This document shows, in pieces, positions 43,397 to 51,822 of a DNA stretch of 64,000 bases. The stretch lies in assembly GCA_965262745.1 (NCBI GenBank), contig OZ253558.1, positions 186,001-250,000 on the forward strand. The letters run 5' to 3'. The stretch comes from JAJECS01 sp965262745. Lineage in GTDB: Bacteria; Chloroflexota; UBA11872. Numbering within the stretch: position 1 is the stretch's first letter; each line of letters starts with the position of its first letter. A program made the translations under genes and the position numbers. The notes beneath the pieces are model-generated. The model had not been told where the DNA came from and made no database searches. It saw only the letters and a program-made list of their open reading frames with translations.

Positions 43397-43671
43397 CAGC
43401 GCGTTGGTTGCCGCTCCCGCAGGCGCGCGATGACCTCAGCGGCGGGTTGCACCTCACCCGCGGCGATCTGGCGGTCGCCCAAGGCCAGGATCTTGAGCAA
43501 CGCAAGCGTCTCCTGCATCTGCTCATAGCTGCCGATGTCCTGCAAGACCGCCTTGGCTTCGCCGTTCTGGGTGATGATCAGGGGCTCGGGCCGCTCCGCG
43601 AGCGTGCGCACGATCTCTGCGGCATGTGCCTTTACATAACTGATCGGCTTGATCTGGCTGGACAGCTTCAT
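43396..43671 (-). CDS. Phd/YefM-family antitoxin
   Basis: 91 aa. IKPISYVKAHAAEIVRTLAERPEPLIITQNGEAKAVLQD is the Phd/YefM DNA-binding N-terminal domain. The C-terminal tail (residues 55-91) would wrap the toxin. A GGAGGGAGAGG stretch lies just upstream of the start. Members repress their own operon together with the toxin. Upstream, 43684-43712 is AT-rich (AAATATAGATCATAATC) and is the likely promoter/operator. Confidence 0.9.
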   Translation of the reverse strand: MKLSSQIKPISYVKAHAAEIVRTLAERPEPLIITQNGEAKAVLQDIGSYEQMQETLALLKILALGDRQIAAGEVQPAAEVIARLRERQPTR

Positions 43672-43795
43672 TCGGCACCTCTCCCTCCAGACTAAATATA
43701 GATCATAATCAGGTCAGGCACTGGAGAGAATCTCCGATGGCCGCCGTCCGCCCTTCGATGCCGAAAGCATGTAGGCGGCGTGCGGCTGCCTCCGC

Positions 43796-44197
43796 TTAGT
43801 CGAGGGTCGTTGGCGACTTTGGACTGGCGGCGGCGAGTGATTGGTCAAAGGTCATGATCTCGCGCACGCCGCGCCGCCGACAGCTTGCGAGGTGGCACAG
43901 GTCTCGCACGCCGAGGACGGGATGCTTGTCGTGGAGCTGTCGAGCCAGCGTGACGTCCGCGGCTTCCAATGGCCACACGCGCACCGCCGCTCGCCTCATT
44001 AGCGCCAACGCATCGTCCAACGCGCCGTATCTCTGGACGGGGAGATAGGCATGCAACAGCTCCTGCAGGACCTCGACGGACGTGCAGAGCGGTTTGGCAG
44101 TGAGGAGTGACTCGTCGAAGAACTCACGCGCCTGAGATTGAAGCGGGTGCGGTCTCCCAATGGCGTACATGAAGACGTTGGTATCGACGAAGGTCAA
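43796..44197 (-). CDS. VapC-type PIN-domain toxin ribonuclease
   Basis: 133 aa, TTG start at 44197 overlapping the antitoxin's stop (TTGA). The first catalytic Asp is in TFVDTNVFMYAIG, the Glu in SVEVLQELL and the later Asp in LGVRDLCHLA; EIMTFDQSL closes the fold. PIN toxins cleave tRNA or rRNA. Earlier in-frame starts would run through the antitoxin gene, so the overlap start is preferred. Confidence 0.87.
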   Translation of the reverse strand: MTFVDTNVFMYAIGRPHPLQSQAREFFDESLLTAKPLCTSVEVLQELLHAYLPVQRYGALDDALALMRRAAVRVWPLEAADVTLARQLHDKHPVLGVRDLCHLASCRRRGVREIMTFDQSLAAASPKSPTTLD

Positions 44198-44469
44198 ACG
44201 TTGGGAATCCCCGCTGCCCGCGACGCTTCGATCGCACGCAAATGCTCGTCCCAATCAGGTTCCATACCCGGGCCTCGCCGGGCGTCGCATTCTTCGAAGA
44301 AGCGATTCAGGTCCCCCGGGGACTTGAACCGTTCGGCCCGCTGCCGGTCTTCGCAACGCTCGCGAGCGGCGGCCCGAAGCCACGCGCTGAACGTCAGGCC
44401 CTCTTGGCGCGCCTGCTGCACAAACCGGTCGCGGTCCTCGTCAGGGATGATCAACTGAACTCTGGCCAT
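44194..44469 (-). CDS. VapB-like antitoxin of the PIN toxin
   Basis: 91 aa. The N-terminal strand RVQLIIPDEDRDRFVQQARQ followed by LTFSAWLRAAARERC is a ribbon-helix-helix DNA-binding pattern. The long acidic C-terminal part (SPGDLNRFFEECDARRG) would neutralise the toxin. It is followed by the toxin with a 4-base overlap and preceded by a clear inverted repeat (44495-44515) suited to autoregulation. Confidence 0.85.
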   Translation of the reverse strand: MARVQLIIPDEDRDRFVQQARQEGLTFSAWLRAAARERCEDRQRAERFKSPGDLNRFFEECDARRGPGMEPDWDEHLRAIEASRAAGIPNV

Positions 44470-44494
44470 CGGGACCCCCGGCCTGCGTGCGGAT

Positions 44495-44515
44495 ATGTGT
44501 ATGCAGGATACACAT
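44495..44515 (-). promoter_or_regulatory. Perfect inverted repeat, probable VapB operator
   Basis: ATGTGTAT, five bases, ATACACAT, located 26-46 bp upstream of the antitoxin ATG. RHH antitoxin dimers bind such short palindromes; the site also lies just upstream of the acetyltransferase gene on the other strand. Confidence 0.65.
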
Positions 44516-44569
44516 TGTAGGCTCAGTAGCCCGCGCGTGCTCGGTGGCGCAGGCCGCTATGGTTTCCGC

Positions 44570-45181
44570 ATGGACGACAAGTTGCCGGCAGACCTGCCGT
44601 TTCGAGCGGTTGAGGCGTCGAGCTGGGCGGATTTCGAGCGGCTCTTCGAGTCGCGGGGCGGGCCGTCGTATTGCTGGTGCATGCCGTATCGGGCGACGCC
44701 GGATGAGAACCGGCGGCTAGACCGCGCGACCCGGCAAGCGGGCATGCGGGCGCGCGTGATGGCGGGCGTGCCGGTGGGGCTGCTGGCCTATGCCGACGGC
44801 GAGCCCATCGGGTGGTGCTCGATCGCGCCTCGCGCCACGTTCCCACGGCCCAACACGTCGGCGGTCCCTGGCGCCGCCCGCGCCGATGATGCGTCGGTCT
44901 GGTCGCTCACGTGCTTCTTCGTGCTGAGGCGCTTCCGCGGCTGTGGCCTGGTGTCGCGTCTGCTGCGGGCCGCGGTTGCCTATGCCCGCGAGCAAGGCGC
45001 GTCGGCGGTTGAGGCCTATCCCGTCGATCCCGACTCTCCCAGCTATCGCTATGGCGGACTAAGGCCCATGTTCGAGGCTGTGGGCGCCCGCGAGCTTGGG
45101 CCGCTGGGCCGGCGGCGGCACGTGGTGCGCATCGATCTGGGGGGTGAGGCGGGGGCGGCGGAGCGGTCCCCCTCACCCTGA
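44570..45181 (+). CDS. GNAT-family N-acetyltransferase
   Basis: 203 aa from ATG 44570. A Trp/Cys-rich N-terminal block (SYCWCMPYR) and IGWCSIAPRATFPR precede the GNAT motif A (FVLRRFRGCGLVSRLLRAAV, near residue 125) and a C-terminal strand (VEAYPVDPDSP). The layout matches the small CWCM-type GNAT proteins common in actinobacteria and Chloroflexota. Substrate unknown. Confidence 0.85.
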   Translation: MDDKLPADLPFRAVEASSWADFERLFESRGGPSYCWCMPYRATPDENRRLDRATRQAGMRARVMAGVPVGLLAYADGEPIGWCSIAPRATFPRPNTSAVPGAARADDASVWSLTCFFVLRRFRGCGLVSRLLRAAVAYAREQGASAVEAYPVDPDSPSYRYGGLRPMFEAVGARELGPLGRRRHVVRIDLGGEAGAAERSPSP

Positions 45182-45213
45182 CCCTCTCCCTCGTGTCCAG
45201 ACCGGGGAGAGGG
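45182..45213. repeat. CCCTCTCCC/GGGAGAGGG inverted repeat
   Basis: Nine-base arms separated by 14 bases, preceded by CCCTCACCCTGA, directly after the acetyltransferase stop. Same family as 9694-9713 and 10211-10231. Confidence 0.7.
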
Positions 45214-45318
45214 AATTCCGGCCGCCGGGCGCCGACGAGGGACGCCCCTACGGTGCATTCTCCGTCGCGAGTGCCGCGTGTCGTGCGGCTGTGCTGATAT
45301 GGGAGCCTGTTCGTCGTC

Positions 45319-46227
45319 ATGGGATACCTCGTCGCAGCCGTGATTCTCGCGGTGACGTTCGGGCTGATTCAGCGCGCGGCCCAGCGGCAGCGTGTCCACT
45401 ACTTCCACGTGGCGTGGACCAACTACGTCGTCGCCACGCTGGTGGCGCTGATCTGGGTGGCTGCTCAGGGCGACTGGGCGGCCTCGCCGTTGGTCTACTG
45501 GGTCGGCGCGCTCAACGGCGTCGGCTTTGGCGTCCTCATTGTTTTGCAGTACTTCATGCTCGGGCAGCGGGGTGTGGGGGTCACGTTTGCGCTCGGCTCG
45601 CTGTCGCTGCTGGCGCCGATCACGACATCGCTGGTCGTCTTCGGAGAGCCGGCCGAGGTGCTCACGCTCAGCGGCATTGCGCTGCTTGTCGTCGCCGCGC
45701 CGCTGATCGCCTATCGCCGGATGCCCCTGCTTCCCGCGGCGAAGGTGGGACTGTATTGGGCGGTGGTCGCGGGTCTTCTGGGGTTCACCGCAGCCACGCT
45801 GGTCTCATGGAAGATCATCAATGAGGTCACGCCCGCCGTAGATCGGGGAGCGTTCGTCTTCGCGACGTTTGCCGGCGCGACGGCGACGGCGTCCCTGACG
45901 CTCGCCATACGGCGCTGGCGCGATGGCCCGGCACCGCCATTGCAGCGACGCCGCCCGTTCCGGGCGAGACGGCTCCGCGCCATGTCGTTGATCCCGCTGC
46001 CGATCACCATGGGCGTCGGCTTGGGCTTGTGCAACGTCGTGCAGCTCTGGCTGTTCCTGGCCGCGCTGCGTGAGGTTCCGGGCGCCGTGGCCTTCCCGGT
46101 GCACAGCGCGGGTACGGTGTTGCTCATTACCCTGGCCGGATGGATCGTCTGGCGCGAACGGCACGGACCCGTCACCTTGCTGGGGATCGCGGCGGCGCTT
46201 GTGGGGCTGGTGCTGGTCAATCTTTGA
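45319..46227 (+). CDS. EamA/DMT-superfamily transporter
   Basis: 302 aa, ATG 45319. About ten membrane helices are arranged as two five-helix halves. A cytoplasmic loop near residues 202-222 is rich in Arg (QRRRPFRARRLRA). The C-terminal LLITLAGWIVWRERHGPVTLLGIAAALVGLVLVNL is the typical EamA end. Such proteins export or import small metabolites; no substrate can be inferred. Confidence 0.87.
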   Translation: MGYLVAAVILAVTFGLIQRAAQRQRVHYFHVAWTNYVVATLVALIWVAAQGDWAASPLVYWVGALNGVGFGVLIVLQYFMLGQRGVGVTFALGSLSLLAPITTSLVVFGEPAEVLTLSGIALLVVAAPLIAYRRMPLLPAAKVGLYWAVVAGLLGFTAATLVSWKIINEVTPAVDRGAFVFATFAGATATASLTLAIRRWRDGPAPPLQRRRPFRARRLRAMSLIPLPITMGVGLGLCNVVQLWLFLAALREVPGAVAFPVHSAGTVLLITLAGWIVWRERHGPVTLLGIAAALVGLVLVNL

Positions 46228-46273
46228 ACTGTGCGGCGGGCCCCTCACCCCCTGGTCAAGCCAGGGGCAGGCT

Positions 46274-46930
46274 CTAGCCCTCTCCCTCGGTGGGGCGAGG
46301 GAACCGGACGGCCGCGTGGTAGTTGGACCTGGTGAGCACCAGGTCGCGCTCGGCGGCGACCCCAGACCCGGCGGCGTGGTCGATGCCCGTGGCGACCGCG
46401 AACCCGAGCGACTCGAACATGCGCCGGCTGCGGGAATTCTCGGCGTCAACGCACGCATAGATGACGTCCACGCCCTCGCGGCGGAAGCCAAAGTCCAGCA
46501 GCAGCGCCACAGCCTCGCGGCCCAGCCCCTGTCCCCACAGCGCCGGCACGCCGATGGCGATGTCGATGCGCCGCACGTCCTCGCCGGGGTGACGCGCCAC
46601 GAGCCGTTGCAGGTTCATGCGCTGCAACCAACACTCACCGATCGTCTCTCCGTCGCGTTCCATAAGGAAACAGTGCGCGTTGACGGATATCGAGCGCCAG
46701 ATGCGCTGCACCTCGTCCAGCCTGCGTGACTGCACGTCATCGCCCTCGGCGAAGTCGAGCACCTCCGGATCGTTGTTCCAGGCCAGCAGCGGCGCCCAGT
46801 CGTCCTCCGTCAGCGGGCGCAGCAGCACCCGTGGTCCGTGAAGGACGACATCGTGCACCCGGAGCTTGGCCGGCGGACGCGCCAACGCTCGACGATGCTC
46901 GTCCGTCGTGGCGTGAGCGTCGCTGGACAT
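46274..46930 (-). CDS. GNAT-family N-acetyltransferase (RimJ/RimL-like)
   Basis: 218 aa from ATG 46930; upstream in-frame sequence overlaps the divergent gene and is rejected. RVLLRPLTEDDWAPLLAWNNDPEV is the family N-terminus. The acetyl-CoA motif is PALWGQGLGREAVALLL near residue 133, followed by NSRSRRMFESLGF. It is divergent from the glycosidase-like gene at 46983 with only 52 bp between the starts. Confidence 0.88.
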   Translation of the reverse strand: MSSDAHATTDEHRRALARPPAKLRVHDVVLHGPRVLLRPLTEDDWAPLLAWNNDPEVLDFAEGDDVQSRRLDEVQRIWRSISVNAHCFLMERDGETIGECWLQRMNLQRLVARHPGEDVRRIDIAIGVPALWGQGLGREAVALLLDFGFRREGVDVIYACVDAENSRSRRMFESLGFAVATGIDHAAGSGVAAERDLVLTRSNYHAAVRFPRPTEGEG

Positions 46931-46982
46931 GGTCGGCGCGCCTATACTCCGCCCGGTTGAGCGGCAGGTCGGCGAGTCTCCT

Positions 46983-48545
46983 ATGAAGCTGCGCGACGTC
47001 AACACCACCGACATCGGCGCCGCCATCCAGGCGGGCGCGCGCACGATGGCGAGCGTCTTCAACGCGGACGACGACGACATCCCCTTCTTTCGCTCCGAGG
47101 TGTGGCCGGACCCGCACCTTGCGTTCAGCTCCGTGCACTCCGAGGCCCATGTGCCCGGACGGCACCTCAACGCGCTGTTGACGGCGGAGTCCCTGGGGTT
47201 CGCCATCGACGAGGCGGCGGTCGACAAGCATGCGCGGGCCGCGTTCTTTTCTTATGGCGGACCGGTTCCATTGCCGCTCAACCGCGAGCGGATCGACGGG
47301 CCGCTGGTGAACTTCCGCCCGCACAACGTGCGCGAAGGCTTCCACGCGCTCTATGCGCTGGCGCGCTTCCGGGACTCGGCGCGAGCACGCGAGGTTGCGG
47401 AGGCGAGCATCGCTGCCATCAACCGGCTGTGGGACCCCGACCGCGGCTGGGATCGCGACGGTGCCGCCCGCGCCCACGGCATTAACGTCACGATTGAAAC
47501 CACGTTCATCCGGGGACTGGGGCGCGCCATCGGTCCGCTGGTCAAGTACTACCGCGCGACGGGGTACGGCCCGGCCCTCGACCTGGCCATTCGGCTCAAG
47601 GACAAGGCCGTGGCGGACCACTTCACCGCCGACGGCAGCTACGACACGGCGCGCTTCGGGCCGCACACGCACTCCACCACCTGCGTGATGTCCTCGCTGG
47701 CGCAGCTGGCCGACCTGCTGACCGACGCGCCGCTGATGGAGCGCGTCAGGACTTTCTACACCCACGGGCTGTGGGAGATTCGCGACGAGCTGGGATGGGT
47801 CATTGAGAGCAGCCTGCCGGACGCGCTGCCCGACTTCGGCGAGGCCGACAACACCGGCGACATCCTGGAAACCGCGCTCATTCTGGGCCGCTGGGGCTAC
47901 CCCGAGGCCTACGACGACGCCGAGCGCATCCTGCGCGGCCACCTCTTGCCCAGCCAGCTGCGCGACGTGTCATGGATACAGGAGCCGTCGAGTCCGGCGG
48001 ATGGAGACGGGCGCTGCGACGTGGCCCAGCGCCACTGGGGGGCTTATGGATTCCCCGCGCCTTATGGGCACCGCCCGGTCGAGGCGTCTCGCATCTCGTT
48101 CAACATGGATGTCGTGGGCGGCGCCGTGGCGTCGCTCTGCGAGGCCTATCGCGATGCGACCCGGCACGACGCGGCGGGTCACTGGGTCAACCTGCTGTTC
48201 GACCACCGGACCGAGGCAATCGAGGTCGAGTCGCCCTATCCCGGCGGCGTGCTCGGCGTCACCCTCAAGCGGCCCGGACCGCTCTTCGTGCGCGTGCCTG
48301 CTTGGGCGGACCTGGACGGCGTGGCAGTGCGGGGCGCAACCGCCACGCGGCCGCGCACGGGGCGACATTTGGTCGTGGCCCAGCCGCCCGTCGGTCAGCG
48401 CATCACTTTCGCGCTTGATCCGCCGGCCAGCGAGATCGTCCTGCGGCACCGCACGCGTGACATTCGGGTCCGCCTGCGCGGCGACGCGGTCGAGGCAATG
48501 GAAAACTTCGGCCAGGACCTGACCTTCTTCGACCCGATGTCCTAG
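46983..48545 (+). CDS. Six-hairpin glycosidase-like protein (GH127/DUF1680-like), paralogue of 5181-6818
   Basis: 520 aa from ATG 46983, starting MKLRDVNTTDIGAAIQAG. It aligns along its whole length with the protein at 5181-6818, sharing FNADDDD, FFSYGGPVPLP, HSTTCVMSSLAQLADL, NTGDILETALILGRWGYP, YDDAERILRGHLLPSQ and the C-terminal DLTFFDPM. The conserved acid/histidine positions suggest a shared active site. The helical six-hairpin architecture and GH127-like block are inferred from pattern, not from a computed alignment. Confidence 0.72.
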   Translation: MKLRDVNTTDIGAAIQAGARTMASVFNADDDDIPFFRSEVWPDPHLAFSSVHSEAHVPGRHLNALLTAESLGFAIDEAAVDKHARAAFFSYGGPVPLPLNRERIDGPLVNFRPHNVREGFHALYALARFRDSARAREVAEASIAAINRLWDPDRGWDRDGAARAHGINVTIETTFIRGLGRAIGPLVKYYRATGYGPALDLAIRLKDKAVADHFTADGSYDTARFGPHTHSTTCVMSSLAQLADLLTDAPLMERVRTFYTHGLWEIRDELGWVIESSLPDALPDFGEADNTGDILETALILGRWGYPEAYDDAERILRGHLLPSQLRDVSWIQEPSSPADGDGRCDVAQRHWGAYGFPAPYGHRPVEASRISFNMDVVGGAVASLCEAYRDATRHDAAGHWVNLLFDHRTEAIEVESPYPGGVLGVTLKRPGPLFVRVPAWADLDGVAVRGATATRPRTGRHLVVAQPPVGQRITFALDPPASEIVLRHRTRDIRVRLRGDAVEAMENFGQDLTFFDPMS

Positions 48546-48829
48546 GCGCGCCGGCCCGTATCGCGGAACTCGCGCACGATGTGGCGTCGCCGCGCGCGCA
48601 TGGCCAGGTCGAGGTTTGGGGCCCCTGGGTCGGCGGCGAACACCGCGATGACGTCGCGCATGCCGCGCACCGACACCGCTGAAACGCCCTGCCCCTCCGC
48701 CCACGCCGCAACCGCCTCGAGCGCGGAAATTTGCGGCTCGCGCGCCAATCGCCTCGCGAACTCGACTTTGGGGTCGCGGCCCGTTTCCACGGTTTGGCGC
48801 GCGTGCGCCGTGCGTCCGTCGCGCGCCAT
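48542..48829 (-). CDS. Small hypothetical protein
   Basis: 95 aa, ATG 48829; unrecognised. The composition is Arg/Ala-rich with a helical middle (VEFARRLAREPQISALEAVAAWAEG) and SVRGMRDVIAVFAADPG. Its stop overlaps that of the convergent glycosidase-like gene by a few bases. Coding status is uncertain because no homologue is recognised. Confidence 0.4.
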   Translation of the reverse strand: MARDGRTAHARQTVETGRDPKVEFARRLAREPQISALEAVAAWAEGQGVSAVSVRGMRDVIAVFAADPGAPNLDLAMRARRRHIVREFRDTGRRA

Positions 48830-48956
48830 CAGGAACCGCCTTGCGAATCGAATAGAGAAAGTGACCGACCGCCCTCGTGTTGGGAGATACTGCTATATAT
48901 GGGTGTTTCTGTCAAAGAAGCAAATATTATTAGGAAATGGTATCATTCACGCCATC

Positions 48957-49490
48957 ATGAACCGAGATTCGCACGGCAGCGATATCCCCAGGCCCGGGCG
49001 CAGCGAGCTCGCCCGCCGGCTGCGGGCGTATATGGGCTACGCCGACCGCACGCTGGATGAGGTGGCGGCGGCGCTGCAGTCAGCCGGCGTCAGCGTGAGC
49101 CCGAGCACGGTTAATCGCTGGGCGCGGGGCCAGGGGGCGCCGAGCGTCTTCGCCGCGCGTGAGCTTGGTCGGCTCGTCGAGCAGGCGGGCCTGGCCCCTG
49201 AGGGCGGCGGAACGGCCTGGCTGCTGGGAGACGCGCCCGTCGTCACCGCTTCCAGCCCGGCGCTCGACCGGGCCGTGGGCGCCTGGCACTTCCGCGCCGC
49301 GGATGCCGCGCTGGCGGATGCGTTGGCCGAACGCGGCATTCCCGCCGGCTACCGAGCGCCGCTGGCCGAGCTTCTTGGCCGCCTGCTTGAGGAACTGGGC
49401 AACGAACCCGACGCCGCACCGACTGGCGATGCGTCAGCCCCGACCGACCCGCCGGCCGATGGTGGCGCATCGCGCGGCTCGCTAGAATAG
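48957..49490 (+). CDS. Helix-turn-helix DNA-binding protein
   Basis: 177 aa from ATG 48957. Residues about 15-75 form a XRE-like helix-turn-helix (ELARRLRAYMGYADRTLDEVAAAL...VSPSTVNRWARGQGAPSV). The rest is a helical region with FRAADAALADALAERGIPAGYRAP and a low-complexity acidic Pro-rich tail. The upstream 48870-48956 interval is strongly AT-rich compared with its surroundings and probably holds the promoter. It precedes the tRNA-Gly gene and may be a chromosomal regulator or part of an integrated element. Confidence 0.7.
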   Translation: MNRDSHGSDIPRPGRSELARRLRAYMGYADRTLDEVAAALQSAGVSVSPSTVNRWARGQGAPSVFAARELGRLVEQAGLAPEGGGTAWLLGDAPVVTASSPALDRAVGAWHFRAADAALADALAERGIPAGYRAPLAELLGRLLEELGNEPDAAPTGDASAPTDPPADGGASRGSLE

Positions 49491-49511
49491 TCAGCGGGCT
49501 GGCCCCGCCAG

Positions 49512-49583
49512 GCGGAAGTGGCTCAGTGGTAGAGCATCTCCTTGCCAAGGAGAAGGTCACGGGTTCGAATCCCGTCTTCCGCT
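49512..49583 (+). tRNA. tRNA-Gly(GCC)
   Basis: Complete cloverleaf. The acceptor GCGGAAG pairs with CTTCCGC, the D-arm is GCTCAGTGGTAGAGC, and the anticodon stem TCTCC/GGAGA encloses the loop TTGCCAA (anticodon GCC). The T-arm is CGGGTTCGAATCCCG and the discriminator base T is followed by an encoded CCA (49584-49586). Confidence 0.95.
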
Positions 49584-49586
49584 CCA

Positions 49587-50399
49587 TCGACCTTTCCCAA
49601 ACCTGTTGAGACCCCTCGGCCGAAGGGGTCCGGGTCATCCCCGCGTCATCGAGCGCAAACGCGCTGCCACTATCCGGCCAGCGCCGCCCCGGCGGGCCGG
49701 TGCGTGCTGGGTGAGACGCTTGGCGGTCCTGCTCTTGGTGCAATGCGAGGGTAGAGGCGACGTGGCGACCAAGGCGCTTCACTGTTCAGTGGGGAGGACC
49801 GTCGTCGAAGCACCGGAGACTGGGATGGGCAAGATCACGCCTGCGTGACCCTTCATCGACTGCGGAATCCGCTGGACCGCACTAACTCAAAGGTTTCAGG
49901 CACTCGTTGACTGCGGGGGGCGAGCCGAGCTGTCGAATCGTCCGTCCGCGGATCTCCGCCGATCGAGTGACCGTCAACGAAATCCTCGGCTGGGTCACGA
50001 ACACTCCGTACACCATTTCGATTGGGCTGGTGGCCATTCTGCTTTACAACGAGTGCTCGAAGTCCGACTAGTCTGTGCCGCGCCTCGACGGCAGTCTGGA
50101 GCGAACAACTGGGCGATTGCGAATATCTGCAGGTCCAACAAAGGGTGCCCGACGGGCCTGAGATCGCTTGGCGGTACCGAGCACGGTTGAAACGCGCCCA
50201 GCGAGGAAAGCCGTGCGTGCTGGAGGCGGATACTCCTTTGCGACGAGCTTCAGGCAATCTCGGTGATCGCTGAGCGCTAGTCTTGGCCCATACGGATCGC
50301 CTGAACGCCCATTTTGGGTCGTTCGGGCAGGCGATATCGGGCCTGGCAAACCCACCACACCATAATTGGATGCGTTTCGCTCGCGGTCTACTGGTATCT
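49587..50399. other. Gene-poor region downstream of tRNA-Gly
   Basis: No supported gene. A 34-codon GTG-start frame at 49967-50071 (VTNTPYTISIGLVAILLY) would encode a one-helix peptide but has no ribosome site or recognised homologue. The region appears to belong to the decayed insert that follows. Confidence 0.4.
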
Positions 50400-50465
50400 G
50401 CCACAGCGCTGGCAGCGAAATCCTTGGTAAGGACGAGGTCCCCGGTTCAATTCCGGGTGTGGGCT
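50400..50465 (+). pseudogene. Degenerate tRNA-Thr(GGT)-like sequence
   Basis: The anticodon arm (ATCCT-TGGTA-AGGA with GGT) and T-arm (CCCCGGTTCAATTCCGGG) are intact, and the 3' acceptor TGTGGGC plus TCCA is present. The 5' acceptor reads GCCACA (one base short) and the D-arm is shortened to GCGCTGGCAGCG. It is therefore probably a non-functional remnant. Confidence 0.65.
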
Positions 50466-50700
50466 CCAAGCGGTGTTTACAGGTTTGGGAGAGTTCGTTC
50501 GCCTCCTGAGGCGAGGCAGATGACCCTGACACACCGCTTGAAGACACCATAACTAGATACTTCTTAAGTGTCTTCGTCACACACTAAGTCGCTCCGTGCC
50601 ATAGGCGGCCGACGCCAAATCCAAACTCTCTCCTGACTCGTGCTTCGTCCCAAAGGCCGCCCGCAGATGCGGCGCGCTACCGTCGCTCGGCTGCCGTGAC

Positions 50701-51273
50701 GTGGTCAACCTGGCCCTGTCGTGGCGGCGAACGCTGGCCCCCGAGAGCAAGTTGCAGGCCACGCTCGGCACATACAAGCAGACGGTGCGTCTGGTCGTGC
50801 AATTCCTGACTGCAACGGGCATGCGGCGGGGCGAGGTGGCCGCGGTGCGCGGCGACGATCTGGACCTCGACGAAAGCCTGCTGCGCGTGATGGGCAAGGG
50901 CGGCCGCGAGCGACTGGTGCCGTTGGGCCGAAAGTAGGGCCAGGCGTTGGATCGCTATCTCCAGGGCCGGCCGGTGCATAAGGACGCCGAGGCTGCGGCG
51001 CTGTTTCTGGGGCGGGCTTGGCCGATCACGCCAAGCGGCGTGTATCAGATCGTGCGCAACCGGGCGCGCGAGGCCGGGACCCGCAACGTGCATCCCCACC
51101 AGCTGCGCCACTCCTTTGCCCACGCTTGGCTGGTGGCCGGCGGGCAAGAGACGGACCTCATGCGCGTGGCCGGCTGGCGCAGTCGCGCGATGGTGGGCCG
51201 CTATGCCGCCAGCGCCGCGTCGACGCGCGCCCGTGAAGCTCCCCGTTGCCTGTCACCCGGCGACCGGCTCTAG
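50701..51273 (+). pseudogene. Tyrosine recombinase (phage-type integrase), broken
   Basis: One frame with a single in-frame TAG at 50935. Before it: TYKQTVRLVVQFL (start of a core-binding helix) runs straight into TATGMRRGEVAAVRGDDLDLD (catalytic Arg) and GKGGRERLVPLGRK (Lys). After it: HPHQLRHSFAHAWL (His-x-x-Arg), GWRSRAMVGRYAAS (Trp and the Tyr nucleophile). All catalytic residues survive, but most of the N-terminal DNA-binding domain is missing by internal deletion, and the stop separates the Lys from the His-Arg-Tyr. It is a decayed integrase. Confidence 0.85.
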
Positions 51274-51609
51274 CCGCGCGACCAACGACGCGGGGATCTG
51301 ATTCTGGCGGGGAGTCTTGGGTCGTCCGGCCGGTGCGCCATTCGCGGAGCCGCTCCGGTCACCGGCACTCACCAAGCGCATCGCGAAGGCACGGCGATGG
51401 GGGACGTGTGTCAATCAGGACAGCGTTCCGGTGACTCGCGGTTCACCGCGAAGGCGGCAGACCGCTCGCCGATGGCCGCCCCTGGACGTCGGTTGGGTCG
51501 ACGAGGCGAATGCGCGCTCCCGCACTCGCCGGTGAAGTCCACGCCTCCACTCCCGACGAAGCTACGGGCCCGAATGCCACATGCCACCGTTCGACCAGGC
51601 GGTTCGGAA
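51274..51609. other. No supported gene
   Basis: High-GC sequence between the integrase remnant and the tRNA-like fragment; I see no coding or structural feature. Confidence 0.3.
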
Positions 51610-51671
51610 CGGGCAAGAGATGGCTCCAGCCCGGCTGGACGTTGCGGGTTCGAGCCCCGTCTCCTTTCCTC
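51610..51671 (+). pseudogene. tRNA-like 3' half
   Basis: A good T-arm (GCGGG-TTCGAGC-CCCGT, 51644-51660) is preceded by a stem TCCAGC/GCTGGA whose loop is only three bases. It looks like an anticodon arm that has lost part of its loop. No 5' acceptor partner is found. Probably a decayed tRNA or attachment-site fragment. Confidence 0.35.
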
Positions 51672-51822
51672 ACAGAAGTGGATCGGCGAAATTCGCCACC
51701 GAAGAGTACAGATTCCTGGATTACGTGCACCCGTGACAACGGTCAGACTCTTGCAAGCCGACGGTGCATTTGCCCTCACGACTCGTGATGTCACGAGGAG
51801 TCCGCACCGGCCAAGGAGCTTG

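Noticed and set aside
49967..50071. 34-codon one-helix peptide frame
   Set aside because: No ribosome site, no homologue recognised, in a decayed region.
50935..50937. TAG in the integrase considered as recoded sense codon
   Set aside because: The gene also lacks most of its N-terminal domain, and other genes in the window use TAG as a normal stop.
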